This document shows positions 1-11,955 of a stretch of 64,000 nucleotides of DNA, piece by piece (positions within the stretch are counted from its first letter, which is position 1; the number at the start of each line of letters is the position of its first letter). Source of the stretch: Lunularia cruciata (Eukaryota; Streptophyta; Marchantiopsida; Lunulariales; Lunulariaceae); the NCBI GenBank assembly GCA_948567375.1, contig OX419755.1, positions 70,188,944 through 70,252,943 of the forward strand, in the 5' to 3' direction. The position numbers were made by a program, and so were the translations under genes. Below the pieces are notes generated by a model. The model was not told where the DNA came from. It worked only from the letters and a program-made list of their open reading frames with translations, and searched no databases.

Positions 1-2700
1 TAGTATTTTATCTTGATTATTTTGACCTCTAAGAAGATGTTTACCATGAAGATTATGAACTTCACTCTCAAGACAAATTTGATGGAAAAGTTTATTACAT
101 GAAAGAATTCAAAAATAAATTTACCTTAAAGAAGACTTTATTTCAGTTCTTGATATGTAGTGTCTTCTTGCTTATCTTCCTCCAAGAATTTGACTTGGAA
201 GTATTCAACCTCTACTTTACCTCTCTAAGAATTTTACCGTAAGAATTTTGTGATCTCAAAAATCTTGACTTCAAAGATAGGTTTGAAGTGCAAGAGATTA
301 AACTTTGATTATGGATTGCAGCTTATAGATTGGGGTGTTTGCAACTGACTATTCTAAAGTTTTGGTAGATCAGAAGTTACTTATATGATACAAACCCAAA
401 AGTAAATCCATGGACAAAGTTATAGAAACAAAGTAGTTGTGAAAAATACAAAAAACATGCAAAATACTCTTCACTTTAGAGAGAGAGAGGTGGATAATTT
501 ACCCAAAGATGTATACAAAATTTAGAGTTTGTGTGGAACTAAACCTTAGTAGAAGCAAGGAAATTAGGAGGTTCAATTGGACTAGACTTCAAAAGCTTCT
601 TTGATAGATATGAGGACTACTTGGATCTAAAGAGTGTTATCTTTATTACATGCTTTAAGAAGTTTATTAAACAGACTATCCTTCCCCACTTACCTCTTTT
701 AGTCAAGTTCTTTTCTTGAACAAGGTTTGGCAAGACAAGGCCATATAATAGACAAATTACATATCTTGAATGTGCAAGGACATATTTAAGAAAAGTTTTA
801 AGATAAAGTTGGATTTCAAGTTCCAATTTTTTTTGGGTAGGTTTCTCCCAATTCCTAGGTCCTAGGGGTAGAGTAGATATTGAGAGCTCTAGCTACGTTT
901 TTTAGTTGGAATCAAACAAGAGCACCTTAAATCTCAACTTTTAAGTTGAGGATTCCACCTCTTTATTGTTACTTTGGAGGTCATACTCCTTGCCAAAGGA
1001 AGGCATAGAGGTAGTATATTTTCCCCCATTCCTTGCTTCTACATTGGAGATGATCTTATCTTTAAAGGAGAACTAGGACCGGTTTTCTTGCTAGATTTGA
1101 CATTCACCTAAGACTTTATCTTGGATCCAATTGCCTAATATCTTTCTTCTTCTTAGGTAGTGCCTTGGTGCTCTTGGACTCCAACAATTTGATTGCCTTA
1201 TCTAGTAATAAATCTCTTGTGAAGCAATTATAAGTGATTTTTGTTTAAGTTTCTAACTCAAACATATCATCTCCACCAAAAACAACATAGTAGCTAGCTT
1301 TCTCAATATTTACTTTGTAACCAAGATTTGGGAAGCAAAAGAAGCCTATCCCAACAACAAAATTTGCCTATACAATGAGTGGTAAGGACAATAAAGGGAA
1401 GATGGATAGATTTCAATGCATATGATACCATCCAAGAACTTAACAAAGCAATGCATTTTGCATTTTAGAAGGAGTGTGAGTTCAAAGATCGACAACTTTA
1501 ACTATGTAGATCAAGTAGCAAAGATAAGGTTAGAGTGTGAAATCCAAGTGGCCTATGATGATTTGAGACTTTGAACTGGCCTTTAATAACAAGTAAATGC
1601 AAGTGTCCTATTACAATAAGATCTTGGGCCACATTGTGCATTTGACATGCATTTCAGGTCTCGGTCCATCTACTCCTTTTTATTTTCTCTCATCATTAGT
1701 ATCTCCAATTATAGTTTCCACATTTGTATCAAAGAAAAATAAGGCAGATGGAGTTTAAGATTCTTATTAATAACTACTCCTAAAGCATTAAGATTAATTA
1801 CTTAAGCATTAGAAATCATGCTTGAGTATCATTTTCATAAGTTAATAATATGCTATTTTGATCAAATTATCTTGATAGTTATCTCTTTGTTAAATGAATC
1901 TTCAATTTGTTAAAAAAATAATTTAAAGCTTCTTTTTTTCACTTTTGGTCAAAATTAAAGTTGTGCTACTTGAAAATTGATTAATCTTACTAATGATAAA
2001 ATTCTAGATATAATAATATGTAATCCTATGATTCAAGCATTGTAATGAAAAGATTAAGTATCCTAGTTGACTATTGGAGTTCAAAACTCTACAACCAACT
2101 ACAAGACCAAGTTTCATTTGAGGAAGAATAGAAATATGTCTATTTTTCTAAGCCAAAATTACTTAATTAAAAAAATTGCGATTATAATGGAGAATTTTCT
2201 CTTTAAATTTGAGAAATACTCTTCCATAATAATTTATCTCAAATGCATCATGAAATCTTTGTGTGGATATAATACAATCAAATAACTTATTATAATTTCA
2301 TCTTTGTAAAGAAGTAAAAGATTCCTTTGTGACCTTAATATTTTCTTTAGAAGAGTTTGAGTGAACTAATACATCTAAATTCAATTTTCAATTTTCAATT
2401 TATAACTTAATAAGATTAGAACTTGATTTTTTGTGGAACTAAACAAAATAGTTTTGATTGACAAAATATGTGTCACAATTTCAAAATAGTTATGTTAACT
2501 TGGTAAATCTATAAATGAATAACATTTGATCACTTTAAATATCAGTCAAAGTTTTCCATAAAGATAGATATATCCGAGAAACTAAAAATTATTGTAGAAA
2601 GTGAAGAAATTGACTTTTCACTTATTTGACACCTATCTATCCATAACCTCAAGAAGCAATAAGCCTGTTATACAAAAAGAAATAAAGTTTTTCCTATGGA
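1..2700. other. AT-rich flank, no recognisable gene
   Basis: I see no supported gene in this stretch. The only open frames are short (under 75 codons), AT-rich and without recognisable motifs. A GA run lies near 480-490. The sequence resembles very old, decayed repeat DNA, and the region just downstream is clearly decayed gypsy, so much of it may be the 5' part of that element. I could not identify an LTR edge, target duplication or RNA gene. Confidence 0.5.
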
Positions 2701-3289
2701 GATAAATTTTATTCAACACAAAGAGTTTGTTGAGATTAAAAAGGAGTAACTATGTTAAACAAGAAGATACTTCTATTAATGATAACTTAGACATTGCATT
2801 ATTGATTGTCCAAATTATACTAGAGGAACTTGGCCAATTGCACAAGTGTAATATATATATAGAAGAGCAGATTTTGTAGGAAAATGCCAATGTATTACAA
2901 GACAAATCAAGCAACTTATTGAGAGTAATATTAGTTCTAATGAAGTCTAAATCTTGACACATATAAATTGACTTCATTTTATTTATGGGATTTGGATTTG
3001 TATTAACAAGATATTGGTTGATTTTATTAGCACAAAATGGTCCATCCTAATGTCATTTGCTAAAGATTAATAACCTTGTTGCAAGGAAGGTATATTATGA
3101 TGGTTGATGGAAGGAAAAGATTTAGTACTTTAACTCTTAATTAAGATAAAATTCATAAATTTAAGTTTGTATTATGATATCATCTTAGAATTGTTTTGGC
3201 TTGAAAGTCATTCTTCTCAAGTTGTCTTGCAAAATAACAACTTTAGATGATAACATGATTTGGGAATTTGCATGTTTGGTGAAGATGTC
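2701..3289 (+). pseudogene. Decayed Ty3/gypsy gag-protease remnant
   Basis: In the plus strand around 3,093-3,215 the translation reads IMMVDGRKR and, after a frame change, LYYDIILELFWLE. This parallels the protease segment of the G3 chromovirus at 42,368-42,721 (LMMADGRKG and LHYDVILGLPWLE). The region is riddled with stops and frameshifts, so it is an old pseudogene of the gag-protease part of a chromovirus-like element. An old G1 LTR at 3,290 interrupts it, and RT-like sequence resumes after that LTR. The upstream limit is uncertain. Confidence 0.6.
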
Positions 3290-4002
3290 TCGAAACACCC
3301 ATTGGAGTAAGTTTGTTTTATTGGGGTATCTATTTTGGTCTATAAATAATTAGAAGATGATTTAACATAGAGTTTAACAAAGCTTATAAATTAACCATAA
3401 TTAGCTAGGGTTAGTCATAACAAAGATATAAAGGTAATATTTTTTTGGAGGAGTTTGAAAGAGTGAACCCCATTAATTTGGATTTCAATGTATTGACTTT
3501 TTATTACTCTTAGCTATATGGCTTTAAACAAAGAATTATTAACTCTTAGATACAAAAGAATTTTGGTGCATATTTTCTTATAGTCCAAGTTAAGCAGATA
3601 TGAACGAAATCCTTGGTTTAGATGTTGGACCAAGATAAGAACATATACTTATCAAGATTATTTCCATGAGTTTGGAGATTCTCTTAGATTTCTTACTTTA
3701 GATTGCTTTTTGCCTACTACTTTAGTTACACTAATTATTAATAGTATTTTTTATAATAATTTCACAAGTATATAAATTAGCAATGAAGAGGTACTGATTG
3801 TTATTTCATTTGCAACTATGCATATTTCATTTCCAACATCCGATTGAATTTTGTAGTGAGGAGTGTATTGAGTCTTGGAACTGCTTTGGAGTTTTAGCCT
3901 TGAAGGAGTGACATGGAGTTTGGTTCCTTGCATTCTTAGTCCTTATTGCACTACCTTAATAGCAATCAAAGGTTCATCTTGACTGAAATATAAGTTTACT
4001 CA
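3290..4002 (+). repeat. Old, diverged G1 solo LTR
   Basis: Its second half aligns by eye with the 669-bp LTR of the young G1 element at 11,956. Shared tracts are TTTCACAAGTATATAAA, CATTTGCAACTAT, GTCTTGGAACTGC (versus GTCTTGGAGTG) and the end segment AGGTTCATC...CTCAC. The minus-strand translation also ends in LLIYILVK, against LVYILVK in the young LTR. The start near AAACACCC is less certain. No G1 internal sequence follows, so it is a solo LTR or a fragment. It is clearly much older than the other G1 LTRs in the window, and I could not resolve a target duplication. Confidence 0.7.
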
Positions 4003-4700
4003 CTATACTTATAATAACTTAAATACAAAAAATAAATATATTAGTGTAGTTTCTATTGAGTAGCATATGAAGGAGGATGTATTTACCATTTGCAAATTGA
4101 ATTTGTTCAATTATGGGATTTGATTAGAAAGAAATGAGTGCATCCAATTCAATGTTAAACCAATGAGATTTTGCAAGAGTTTACAAATATATATCAAAAT
4201 AATCAACCCAAGGATTTAGTTCTGATTAAGGGGATGTATTGAGAATATTATTTCTCTTGAACAATATACTTGGTAGTAAAACCTATCTATCTTCAAAGGA
4301 ATAAAAGAACTTAGGAAGATATTAAGGAATCTTATGAAAAAGGACTTTATATAGGCATAGTATCTCACCTTGGAAACCGTCCATATTTTTTGTTGAATAG
4401 AAGGATGTTGAGTTTTGATGTTTTATTAACTATCATAGAATGAATAAAAAATTATTGAGTAATATGGATATCTTATCTCAAGACATTGTTTTTCATATTA
4501 ATTTCTTCACCCAATTGGACAGTCATAATGAGTATTTGAAAATGTGCATCTCAATAAACAATCTATACAAGAGATTCTTTTGTATAAGTAATTTTTTTTT
4601 GAATGTTTTATCTTATCTTTTGGTCTTACAAAAATTTATTCATGGATTAAATATATTAGGTGCTTATGGATTTTGGGATTTGCATGTTAAGGGTCTTTAG
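4003..4700 (+). pseudogene. Decayed Ty3/gypsy reverse transcriptase remnant
   Basis: Between about 4,270 and 4,460 the translation shows the order of an RT N-terminal region: KGLYIG, then SPWKPSIFFV, then KKD-like and NYHRMNKKLLSN. This resembles the family pattern of a short helix, SPWxxPVxFVxKKDG and the DYRxLNxxT motif. Several stops are present. The open frame 4,440-4,700 is part of it (FFTQLDSHNEY resembles the FDQLxGAxYFSK segment). It continues the protease remnant across the solo LTR at 3,290-4,002. Confidence 0.55.
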
Positions 4701-5210
4701 ATTATATCCTCATTTCAGAAAAGACAAATAGATTAAAAAATGCTCATGTCTATAAATTCTTGTGATGACTATGCTAGTGGGAGTTCTTTTACACCAAATC
4801 CTAATGAAAATGATTGAAAGAGTAGGTTTCTCTCTTTGGTCATAAAGTTTCAACCATTGTATATTTGGTATTAAGATGGAGAAAGAAAAGTTTAAAGCCA
4901 AATCCAAAGATGAAAGTGATTCAAAGCTTCAAGAGGTTGGTTAGGAAAAGGTATAAGTGATATATAAGGCTTCAATGTGTTGTCTAGATTTTATTTATAG
5001 TTTATATATTACTTTGTATATGCATTATCATCCTTCATTCATATTTTAGGTAAGGATCTCAAAACATATTTAGTCAATAAAGTTAAAGATAGAATTTAAC
5101 AACTCAAGAACTTTATAGTACTTCATCCAACATATCATAGAATCATCTCATCTTATAACCATAATCTAAAATTGCCTTGTTTGATCTACATTGGTACTTC
5201 TAACTTTTCT
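4701..5210. other. AT-rich spacer, nothing recognised
   Basis: No gene or repeat could be identified. The stretch may hold further decay products of the gypsy remnant to its left, or the lost 5' part of G4 copy 1 to its right. The last bases, before TTGGACTAGCTACGG, may align loosely with the methyltransferase start of G4 copy 2, but I cannot show this. Confidence 0.4.
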
Positions 5211-6160
5211 CTTGGAGCATTGGACTAGCTACGGTACTACATGCATGTATACAAGTACAAAGATACTTGTATATGGAGAGAGATGAGACTACTAGACAAG
5301 TCTTTCTACATATATGGCACATTTGGCTTCTTGATATCCTGAGTTATTATCGATGTCAGCACTTAGAGGTTACCAAAAGACTATACTAGTAAACATTTCC
5401 TTGCTAAGGGCATAGGATTTAGAGAGACATGATCCCATTCATTTGGTGATTTTTGGATGGCCATGTCAAGGACATACCCATGTTGGCCAAGGTCAACATC
5501 TACAAGATCCTCATTCTAGTGTGTTTTGGAAGATGTTACTTATACTATGACATCTCTAGATTCATCATTCCCTTTTTCTAGCCTACATTTTGGAGAATGT
5601 CCCTTTTATGGGTGGTGGCAAGTACATATCAAGTCTATTCTTAGATGGGACCTACCATGTTGTTGGATGCAACCAGAGTAAGACCATGGGCTCATTGTCT
5701 TTGTCTTTGTCTTTGTCTTTGTCTTTGTCTTTGGTGGAGAAACCTCTTACCTAGAGAGGTTCTACAATGTACTTATGATAGGACTCAACGACTAGACTAC
5801 CTTACTATTGATGACATTTTGGATGTTGGGTGCTGATCTTAGATAATGTTAGTCATTGACAGGTCAGTTATGGTAGTGGTGAACTTTGTTAGACAGCCTA
5901 GAGTTGCTTTACCCACACTTACAATTTCCTACGCTCCATACTTTTTGAGAGAGAGGTCTTGGACTTGTTTGGGACTCACAGTTACAATACTTAGTGGAGC
6001 CTAATGCCATTGAGAGGTAGTAGGCAATAGGTCTTTATATCAATATGATTGCTATTACAACAATGTCAAAGGCAACCAAGTGTTAGGTGTTAGGTCAAGC
6101 TATGACCTAAATTGTTTGACTTAGATTGTGAGCCTTGGCTTGGCAGAGTAGCATAAGATG
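5211..6160 (+). pseudogene. G4 copy 1: decayed C5 cytosine methyltransferase domain
   Basis: This is a broken copy of a DNA cytosine-5 methyltransferase domain inside a gypsy polyprotein. What remains, in order: GLATVL just after the lost SAM-binding FGG motif; YLYMERDE; RGYQK; DLERHDPIHLVIFGWPCQGHT with the catalytic PCQ (Cys codon 5,464-5,466); YILENVP with the motif VI ENV (5,593-5,601); a motif VIII-like RVRPWAH...LWWRNLLPREVL; and a C-terminal LGVRSSYDLNCLT segment near 6,082-6,120. It matches G4 copy 2 (26,931-28,608) motif for motif, although the two copies are clearly diverged. Stops and frameshifts rule out function. The 5' part of the element (LTR, gag, protease) is missing or unrecognisable. 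The closest class (DNMT3/DRM-like or other) is not settled. Confidence 0.8.
5695..5733 (+). repeat. Hexanucleotide microsatellite (TTGTCT)6
   Basis: Six perfect TTGTCT units plus TTG lie inside the methyltransferase motif VIII segment of G4 copy 1. Read in frame they give an alternating Leu-Cys run before LWWRN. G4 copy 2 has only about one unit at the matching place (near 28,168), so this is an expansion private to copy 1 that keeps the reading frame. Confidence 0.95.
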
Positions 6161-8896
6161 CAGTTGATATGCATCACGACTTGAAAACTTGTGAGCTTTA
6201 TGCATATTAAGAAAACTTATGCACATGTTAGGTGCAATGGACCAAGTGTCCACGGTATTATTGGGATATAGCTAGTGGCTACTAGTGAGAATGGTCTACT
6301 TGGGATGCAATTAGAGGATGTATGGAGCTTGTAACCAGAGCAAAGGGAGTTTTCTACACTAAGTTTGGGAACTCTAGTGGTTGGGAGCATGATATTGTTG
6401 CTCCCAATGGCCCAATGTGGCAGCCAATTAGTGTGTCTTCTACTCCTACATTAGCTATGGAGGACACTTGGGAGCCAAACATTAGATCCAAGCTTACAAG
6501 AGGGGAAATTCAAAGACTTTGGAGGTTCTTGAGGAGGCACACAAGTTGTTTTGCCTATCGTATGAAGGATTTGGGTGCTCTAAAAGGAATTGGTATTTAG
6601 ATTGAGCTTACTTGTGGTACACCATTTTTCCAATGTCTCTATAGATATAGTGGCATGGAGTGAGCATTGATTTAGAGCTAGAGTAAAAACCTTTTTGAGG
6701 CTGATTTGGTAGAGATTTCACATGGAGAGTATGCTTCAAATATAATGATGCTAACCAAAAAGGATAGGCATGAAAACTACAAAAATAAGTAGATATGTGG
6801 AGATTACCGTCCTATCAACAACCTATTAAGGTTGATTGATATACCATGCCTACAACAAAGGAGATCTTTGATATGATTGGGCATGCAAAGGTCTTCAGTA
6901 CTTTGGATCTTTGAGTAAGATATCATCACTTGCCAATTAGTGAGGAAGACAAGTCCAAGATATTGTTTTGGGCTATTTATTGTCAGGGTAAGGATGTATT
7001 ATATCAACGGAGGTTCTTACCAATTGGATTAAAGAATACTCCTACCAAGCTCCAAAGGATCATGGATAGGATCTTAGTAGGATAAGTTTTACTTGGTGCT
7101 ATATTGATGGCATTTTGGTCTATAGCACTACTATAGAAGAGCATGAGAGACATTTGTTGGAGATGTTTGAGAGGTTGAGATCTCATGGACTCAAATAACA
7201 TCTTGGAAAGTGTAGACTCTTCCATAAGCAAGTTGAGTATTTGGGCCACACTATCTACTCTAGAGGACTTGGTGTTTAGCATACCAAGGTGGAGGCTATT
7301 GTATGTATTCCTTAGCTTACAGATGTGAGCAGAGTGTGAGCATTCCTTGGGTTGGCAAACTTCTTGCACCGATATGTTAAAAGATTTAGTGCCATTGTCA
7401 AGGCCTTGAAAAAGCTGACCAAGCTTACACATGAGTGGTGTTGGGGAGATGAGTACAAGAGAACTTTTATAGAGCTCAAGGAGAGGTTGACATCTACCCT
7501 TATTCTTAGGAGACTGATTAGAGGATGACCATTCTAGGTTCACATTGATTGGAGTATGTTGGAGCTTGGAGCACTGCTCACCCAAGAGGATGATGAGGGG
7601 AAGGAGTTTGTGGTGGCCTATGCTAGTTGCTCAAACAATTCAATAGAAATGAGGTATAGTTCATATGAGGGAGAGTGCTTTGTAACAATATGGGGAATAG
7701 CACATTTCCGATGTTACTTATTTGGGTGGATGTTACTTATTTACTTACTTACCCCTTCATTCTCATCATTGATCCTCAACCACTTAAGTGGTTGGTGGAG
7801 TATGACAAGCTTTTTGGAAAGCTTGCACAATGATTTTATAAGAGAATGATTTCATAGTTATTCACAAATCTGGAATGGTGAACCGTGATGCAAATAGGTT
7901 GAGTAGAAACCCATGTCCCAACCAACATGATTAGATTGGAGCACATTGGCATGGTGAGACAAATAAGGAAATGGTGCTAGATTGGCATGCATCTACCTTT
8001 CTATGTACATTTTTTGAGGCCTTGGTAGTATCTCTCTTAGCACATACAAAAGGAGTTATTGAGGTTATAGATCTAAAGGGTAAAGATATTGGTACAAGTC
8101 AACAAGACATTCATGATGATGTCTTAGTGATAGGTTGTCTTCACTAGTGTTGTGGGTGGCACAATTGGTACCAAGCAGAGAGAGCATGTTCTTCAGCAAG
8201 CCATGCCGTTTAGATTGGAAGGTAGACACCTTCTTCATGTATGAGAGGATGGTAGAGTGTGAGTAGTACCAGTTCTATCTTAAAGAGCAAAACTAGTATA
8301 TCATGCTCATGAGGAGCTAAGACATTTTGGAGTAAAACATACAAATAGCTTACTCCAAAGTCATTATTGGTAGTGCAATATGCATACCAAAGTAAAGCAA
8401 TTTTTTGCCAAATGTGTGGTTTGTGTCAAGTTAGAATATCATGTAATGCTCCTATGCCACAATTACACCCATTACTTATCATGGAATTGGGTTACAATTG
8501 GACTTTGGATTTTGTTGGACCTTTACTATTGATTGTAAGACATCATTGGTATGTTTTGGTTATGGTGGAGCACTTCTCTAAGTAAATTGAGTTTGTAGCA
8601 CTTCATGACAAGTCCAATGAAGGGACAACTTACTTGTTCCTAGATCTTGTTCTTAATCATTTTGGTGCACTATTTGAAGTTTTGACTAATCAAGGTATAG
8701 AGTTCTTGGGAGAGTTTTAGGTCTTGTGTGACAAGGCCTTCATTGATCATCATACTACCCCCTAAGATCACCTTGAGGTAGATAGCTTAGCAGAGAGAGT
8801 GGTCTAGATGATGGAGAGAGGATTGCATAAGAATGGTTTGCAAAGAGACCACTTGGGAGATTGGGATCTCTAGTTAACTTAGTTGGCTATGGGCTA
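6161..8896 (+). pseudogene. G4 copy 1: decayed RT, RNase H and integrase
   Basis: Domains follow the order of a gypsy pol. A linker (6,322-6,600) ends in WRFLRRHTSCFAYRMKDLG. RT includes LTKKDRHENY and CGDYRPINN (about 6,750-6,830). RNase H includes LELGALLTQEDDEGKEFVVAY and YSSYEGECF (7,556-7,700). Integrase includes NWTLDFVGPL, VLTNQG and a degenerate SLAERVV (8,400-8,830). Many stops are C-to-T or G-to-A changes. The integrase frame stops at GGGCTA (8,896), where the G3 LTR begins. Its continuation, with the same sequence as copy 2 after GGGCTAT, lies 35 kb away at 44,343. Confidence 0.85.
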
Positions 8897-9307
8897 TGTA
8901 AAAGACCGAGACAAGGAGAGAAATAGGAGAATGGAAAATCACATTGGGACACTTGAATGTGGGAAAACTCCAAATGCCTAGCATGAGCTTTGGCTTTGGT
9001 ATTTATAGGTAACATACAAAGCCCTTGAGAAGCTTCTCAAGAAGCTTCTTTGAGCCGCTTTCTTAGAGTGCAAGCCAAGTTAACCAAGAAGCTTCTCAAG
9101 AAGCTTCCTTCTAGAAGTTGCTTACTTGGTGTGCAAGCTAAGCTAGTTAGAAGCTTCTAGAAGCTACCTACTTGGGGTGCAAATTAAGCTAGTCGGGAAG
9201 CTTCCCAAGAAGTTTCCTAGATGCTTCTAGAATATTCTGGACTAATTTGGCTTATTCTCTATTTCATTAGCCTTACTAATTACATTGCTAAACTCTATAT
9301 TGTTACA
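8897..9307 (-). repeat. G3 3' LTR
   Basis: On the plus strand it runs from TGTAAAAGACC to TGTTACA; read on the coding strand it is TGTAACA...TTTTACA, a typical TG...CA LTR. It is nearly the same as the LTR at 43,924-44,342 and the solo LTR at 57,086-57,510. It carries repeated GAAGCTTC and TTCTAGAA palindromes (about 9,026-9,235) and, on the minus strand, TATAAATA at 9,000-9,007. A polypurine tract sits next to it. Confidence 0.9.
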
Positions 9308-9321
9308 TATTCCCCCACCGC
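9308..9321 (-). other. G3 polypurine tract
   Basis: On the minus strand the sequence just inside the 3' LTR is GCGGTGGGGGAATA, a purine-rich run directly next to TGTAACA. This is the expected position and composition for the plus-strand primer of an LTR retrotransposon. Confidence 0.8.
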
Positions 9322-9626
9322 TAGTTGGTGATGTCCTCGTTGCCATTGAAGCTTCAAACTCCTAGATGGCCATCTATGCATTTTGGAGGTGAGAAAAAGG
9401 TTCCCATGTGGCATCATGAAGGAGATACCCTTTCTAACAGACCTTGTACTCCATATGTTGTCGGCATCCTCATTGAATGTGACGACGTGCAAGGATTGAT
9501 CAACTTTGTACACCTCATGATCTTTGATAGGGATAGGAGGAGAAAGAGGTTGAACACAAGTGGAAAAGGAAGATGGGTTAGGAACAAAGGGCTTTAACTT
9601 GGAAATGTGAAAGACAGGGTGGATGT
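9322..9626 (-). pseudogene. G3 integrase C-terminus with degenerate chromodomain
   Basis: The frame entering from 9,626 reads HPVFHISKLKPF, the conserved tail of chromovirus integrases. In a shifted frame at about 9,400-9,455 it reads EYKV, a stop, KGY, and DATWEP, which is a chromodomain signature. Chromodomains of this type bind modified histone tails and guide integration. The upstream integrase is at 21,162-22,378, separated by G2 copy A. The frame change and the stop show decay. Confidence 0.75.
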
Positions 9627-10419
9627 TGTGATAACCCGACAAATATCACTTTTGCGGTAATCGGGTAAGTAAAGTTCGTTCCCACAGAGATACGAGTCAG
9701 AATTGGTCAAATATGAAGCAAAGTAACAATTTCAGTTCTTCTTGAGTTCTTCTTTAGTCTCTCAGATAGAAACCACACCCAGAAGAGAGTAATAAGCACT
9801 GATTCGCAATCTTGTCACAAATTAACACTCCTTAATCACAACACCAACAAATCTTTCCAAACAATCTTGATTGTGATGATTTAGGCTCTCCCAAAAATGG
9901 CACTTCACTGCAAAACGATTTTGCCTCAGAATTGTGTTTCACCCCTCCATTGAAGGCACAACTTCCTCGATCGAAATTGCTTCACATCAACTTCGCACTG
10001 CACTCACAAATGCAGAATACTACCAACACTACAATTCCTCTCAGATCTGTCAAGGCATTGCTTCGATTGCATTTCACTCAGGATCAAACACACAGAATGA
10101 AGATCAAGGCTGTGGAATCCAACATCCAACAAGCACATTGACTTGCACTTTGAATTTCTCCACACACTCACAAACATAATCACAAAGATGATACTCGGAA
10201 TCAAGCTCAAGCAACGAGCACTGCTTCACAGCTCTTCGCTTTATCTATTCTTAGAAATTATGAGCACTGAACAACATGATACTATGAATGCCACTCTTAA
10301 GTAGTGAACAAATTGACAGTTCTAACAACTATACCGTTCTACAACAACTTTTCTAACTTGCAGATCCAAAATGACAATGCACCTCTTCATATCTGCCTCT
10401 TCATATCTCAAAACTATTA

Positions 10420-11955
10420 CTAATCCAATCCGATGTCTACTTCATCATTGGCTTTCAAACCCAAACCCGAAGTAATTTTACTTCCTACTTCTCTATCCTC
10501 GGGTGTTGTATTTTCTACTTCTTCTACCAGATCCATCAATTCTCTTTCTTGATCTGAAATTGCACTAGTGAGTAATCTATCTAACTCCTTATCTCCCGAC
10601 CCACTCTTCTCTAATGTCTCCACTGGTAACTCCGAAGACATTTGTACTCCTATGTTATCTACTTTGGGTTTTGCTCTAACATCCTTCCGAAGCTTTTCTA
10701 TCTCTATTTTCACTAAGTCTAATCTAATTGAAATGTTATCCTCTACCTCTAAAATCTTTCTGTCTACACAAGTTCTAAGACTAATTAACAAGGCATTCAA
10801 ATCAGTGTCTTTTGCCTGTCTTTGCCTTGTCTCCTGCACCAACAATTTCAACTCGTGCAATCTTGTTTCTTCAATCCGAACGCTGGCCTCTATACTCAAC
10901 ATCGCATTCATCCTGAGGACTATCTCCTTCACTGGCTCCAATCTCATCTTTCTCTCTCGCTCTCGATCTGCAAGCCAGTCCTCCCTATACATTGCCAACT
11001 CCTCTTCAAACTCGGCTTTCACCGTCTCCTTCTCCTTCTCCTCCTGATTACAAAGTAACTCTTGTAATCGATCTTCTTCTTGGTATCGTGCTGCCAACTC
11101 TCTTTGCCAGAGTTGCTTCTTCTACTTGACACTCTCCATCACCCTATCAAGCTCTTGATCCTTTGCTACTACTCTCGCCATAGCATGGATTACTTCTACT
11201 CTTGAATCAGCAAATTGCTGCTTCAAGATTTCATACTCCGCTACGTGTCTCTCCCTTGCTATGTCACTCTTCTTCACAAGATCCTCTTGATAACTTACTT
11301 CTCTCTTCAGGTCTTTGATTACCTGACTTCTCACCACTGCCTCCGCTTGCAGCGCTTCTCTTTCCTCCTCACCTCGGGTTATACTTTTCTTCAACTCCAA
11401 GTTTTCTTCTTCTAATCTTGCCAACACCTGCAATATAGTCTTTACCTCCGGACATGTCAACTGCATTTCCTTCTTCTTGTACTCCAACTTCACCAACAAT
11501 AGGCACACCACCTCCCGCAGGTACTCCACTCCATTGCTCGGGATTACTTCTTCTTGTATGGCCACTTCTCTTCGCACATCTTGTTCATCCGATACTTGCC
11601 TTCTTCTCTGCAAGCTTTGTATCGGAATCGAAGCCTCACTTCCCGAGCTTTCACTTACCTCTTCCTTTGCCTTACTGAGTGCAGCAAGGAGTTTGCTGCA
11701 TTGCAAACTCCTCGCTGCACTGCAATCTTCTTCTCTTTGGGCACAGTTACTTCGTCTTCCAGTTGTGTGTTGTCTTTGGCTTCCATCTCTGCTTGAACTT
11801 CTTCTTTGTATTTGTCAGCTGCTGGTGCCAATGTCATGCCTCCCCCTTCATCACTATCGCTACTTGTATCTCCACTCTGCAGCGTTAGCTCAGGCTCCTC
11901 CTCGTGTTCCGAGTCTTCAGTTTTTAGCTCGGCATCTCCTTCTGAGTCCTTGTCC
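10420..11955 (-). pseudogene. G2 copy A LTR ORF, C-terminal part (coiled coil)
   Basis: This is the C-terminal two thirds of the protein encoded in the G2 LTR, in a few frames broken by isolated stops or shifts (11,655-11,955, 11,122-11,706, 10,420-11,097). It is strongly charged and helical: long Glu/Lys/Arg-rich heptad-like runs (for example RLEEENLELKKSI, REEVERLxELL-like segments), an acidic Ser-rich stretch (SGDTSSDSDE), and a conserved tail KSGSGDKELDRLL...DEVDIGLD ending at 10,420. It continues upstream at 19,736-20,746, separated by the G1 insertion. I do not recognise a catalytic motif. It could be a structural, gag-like or accessory protein; its function is unknown. Confidence 0.75.
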
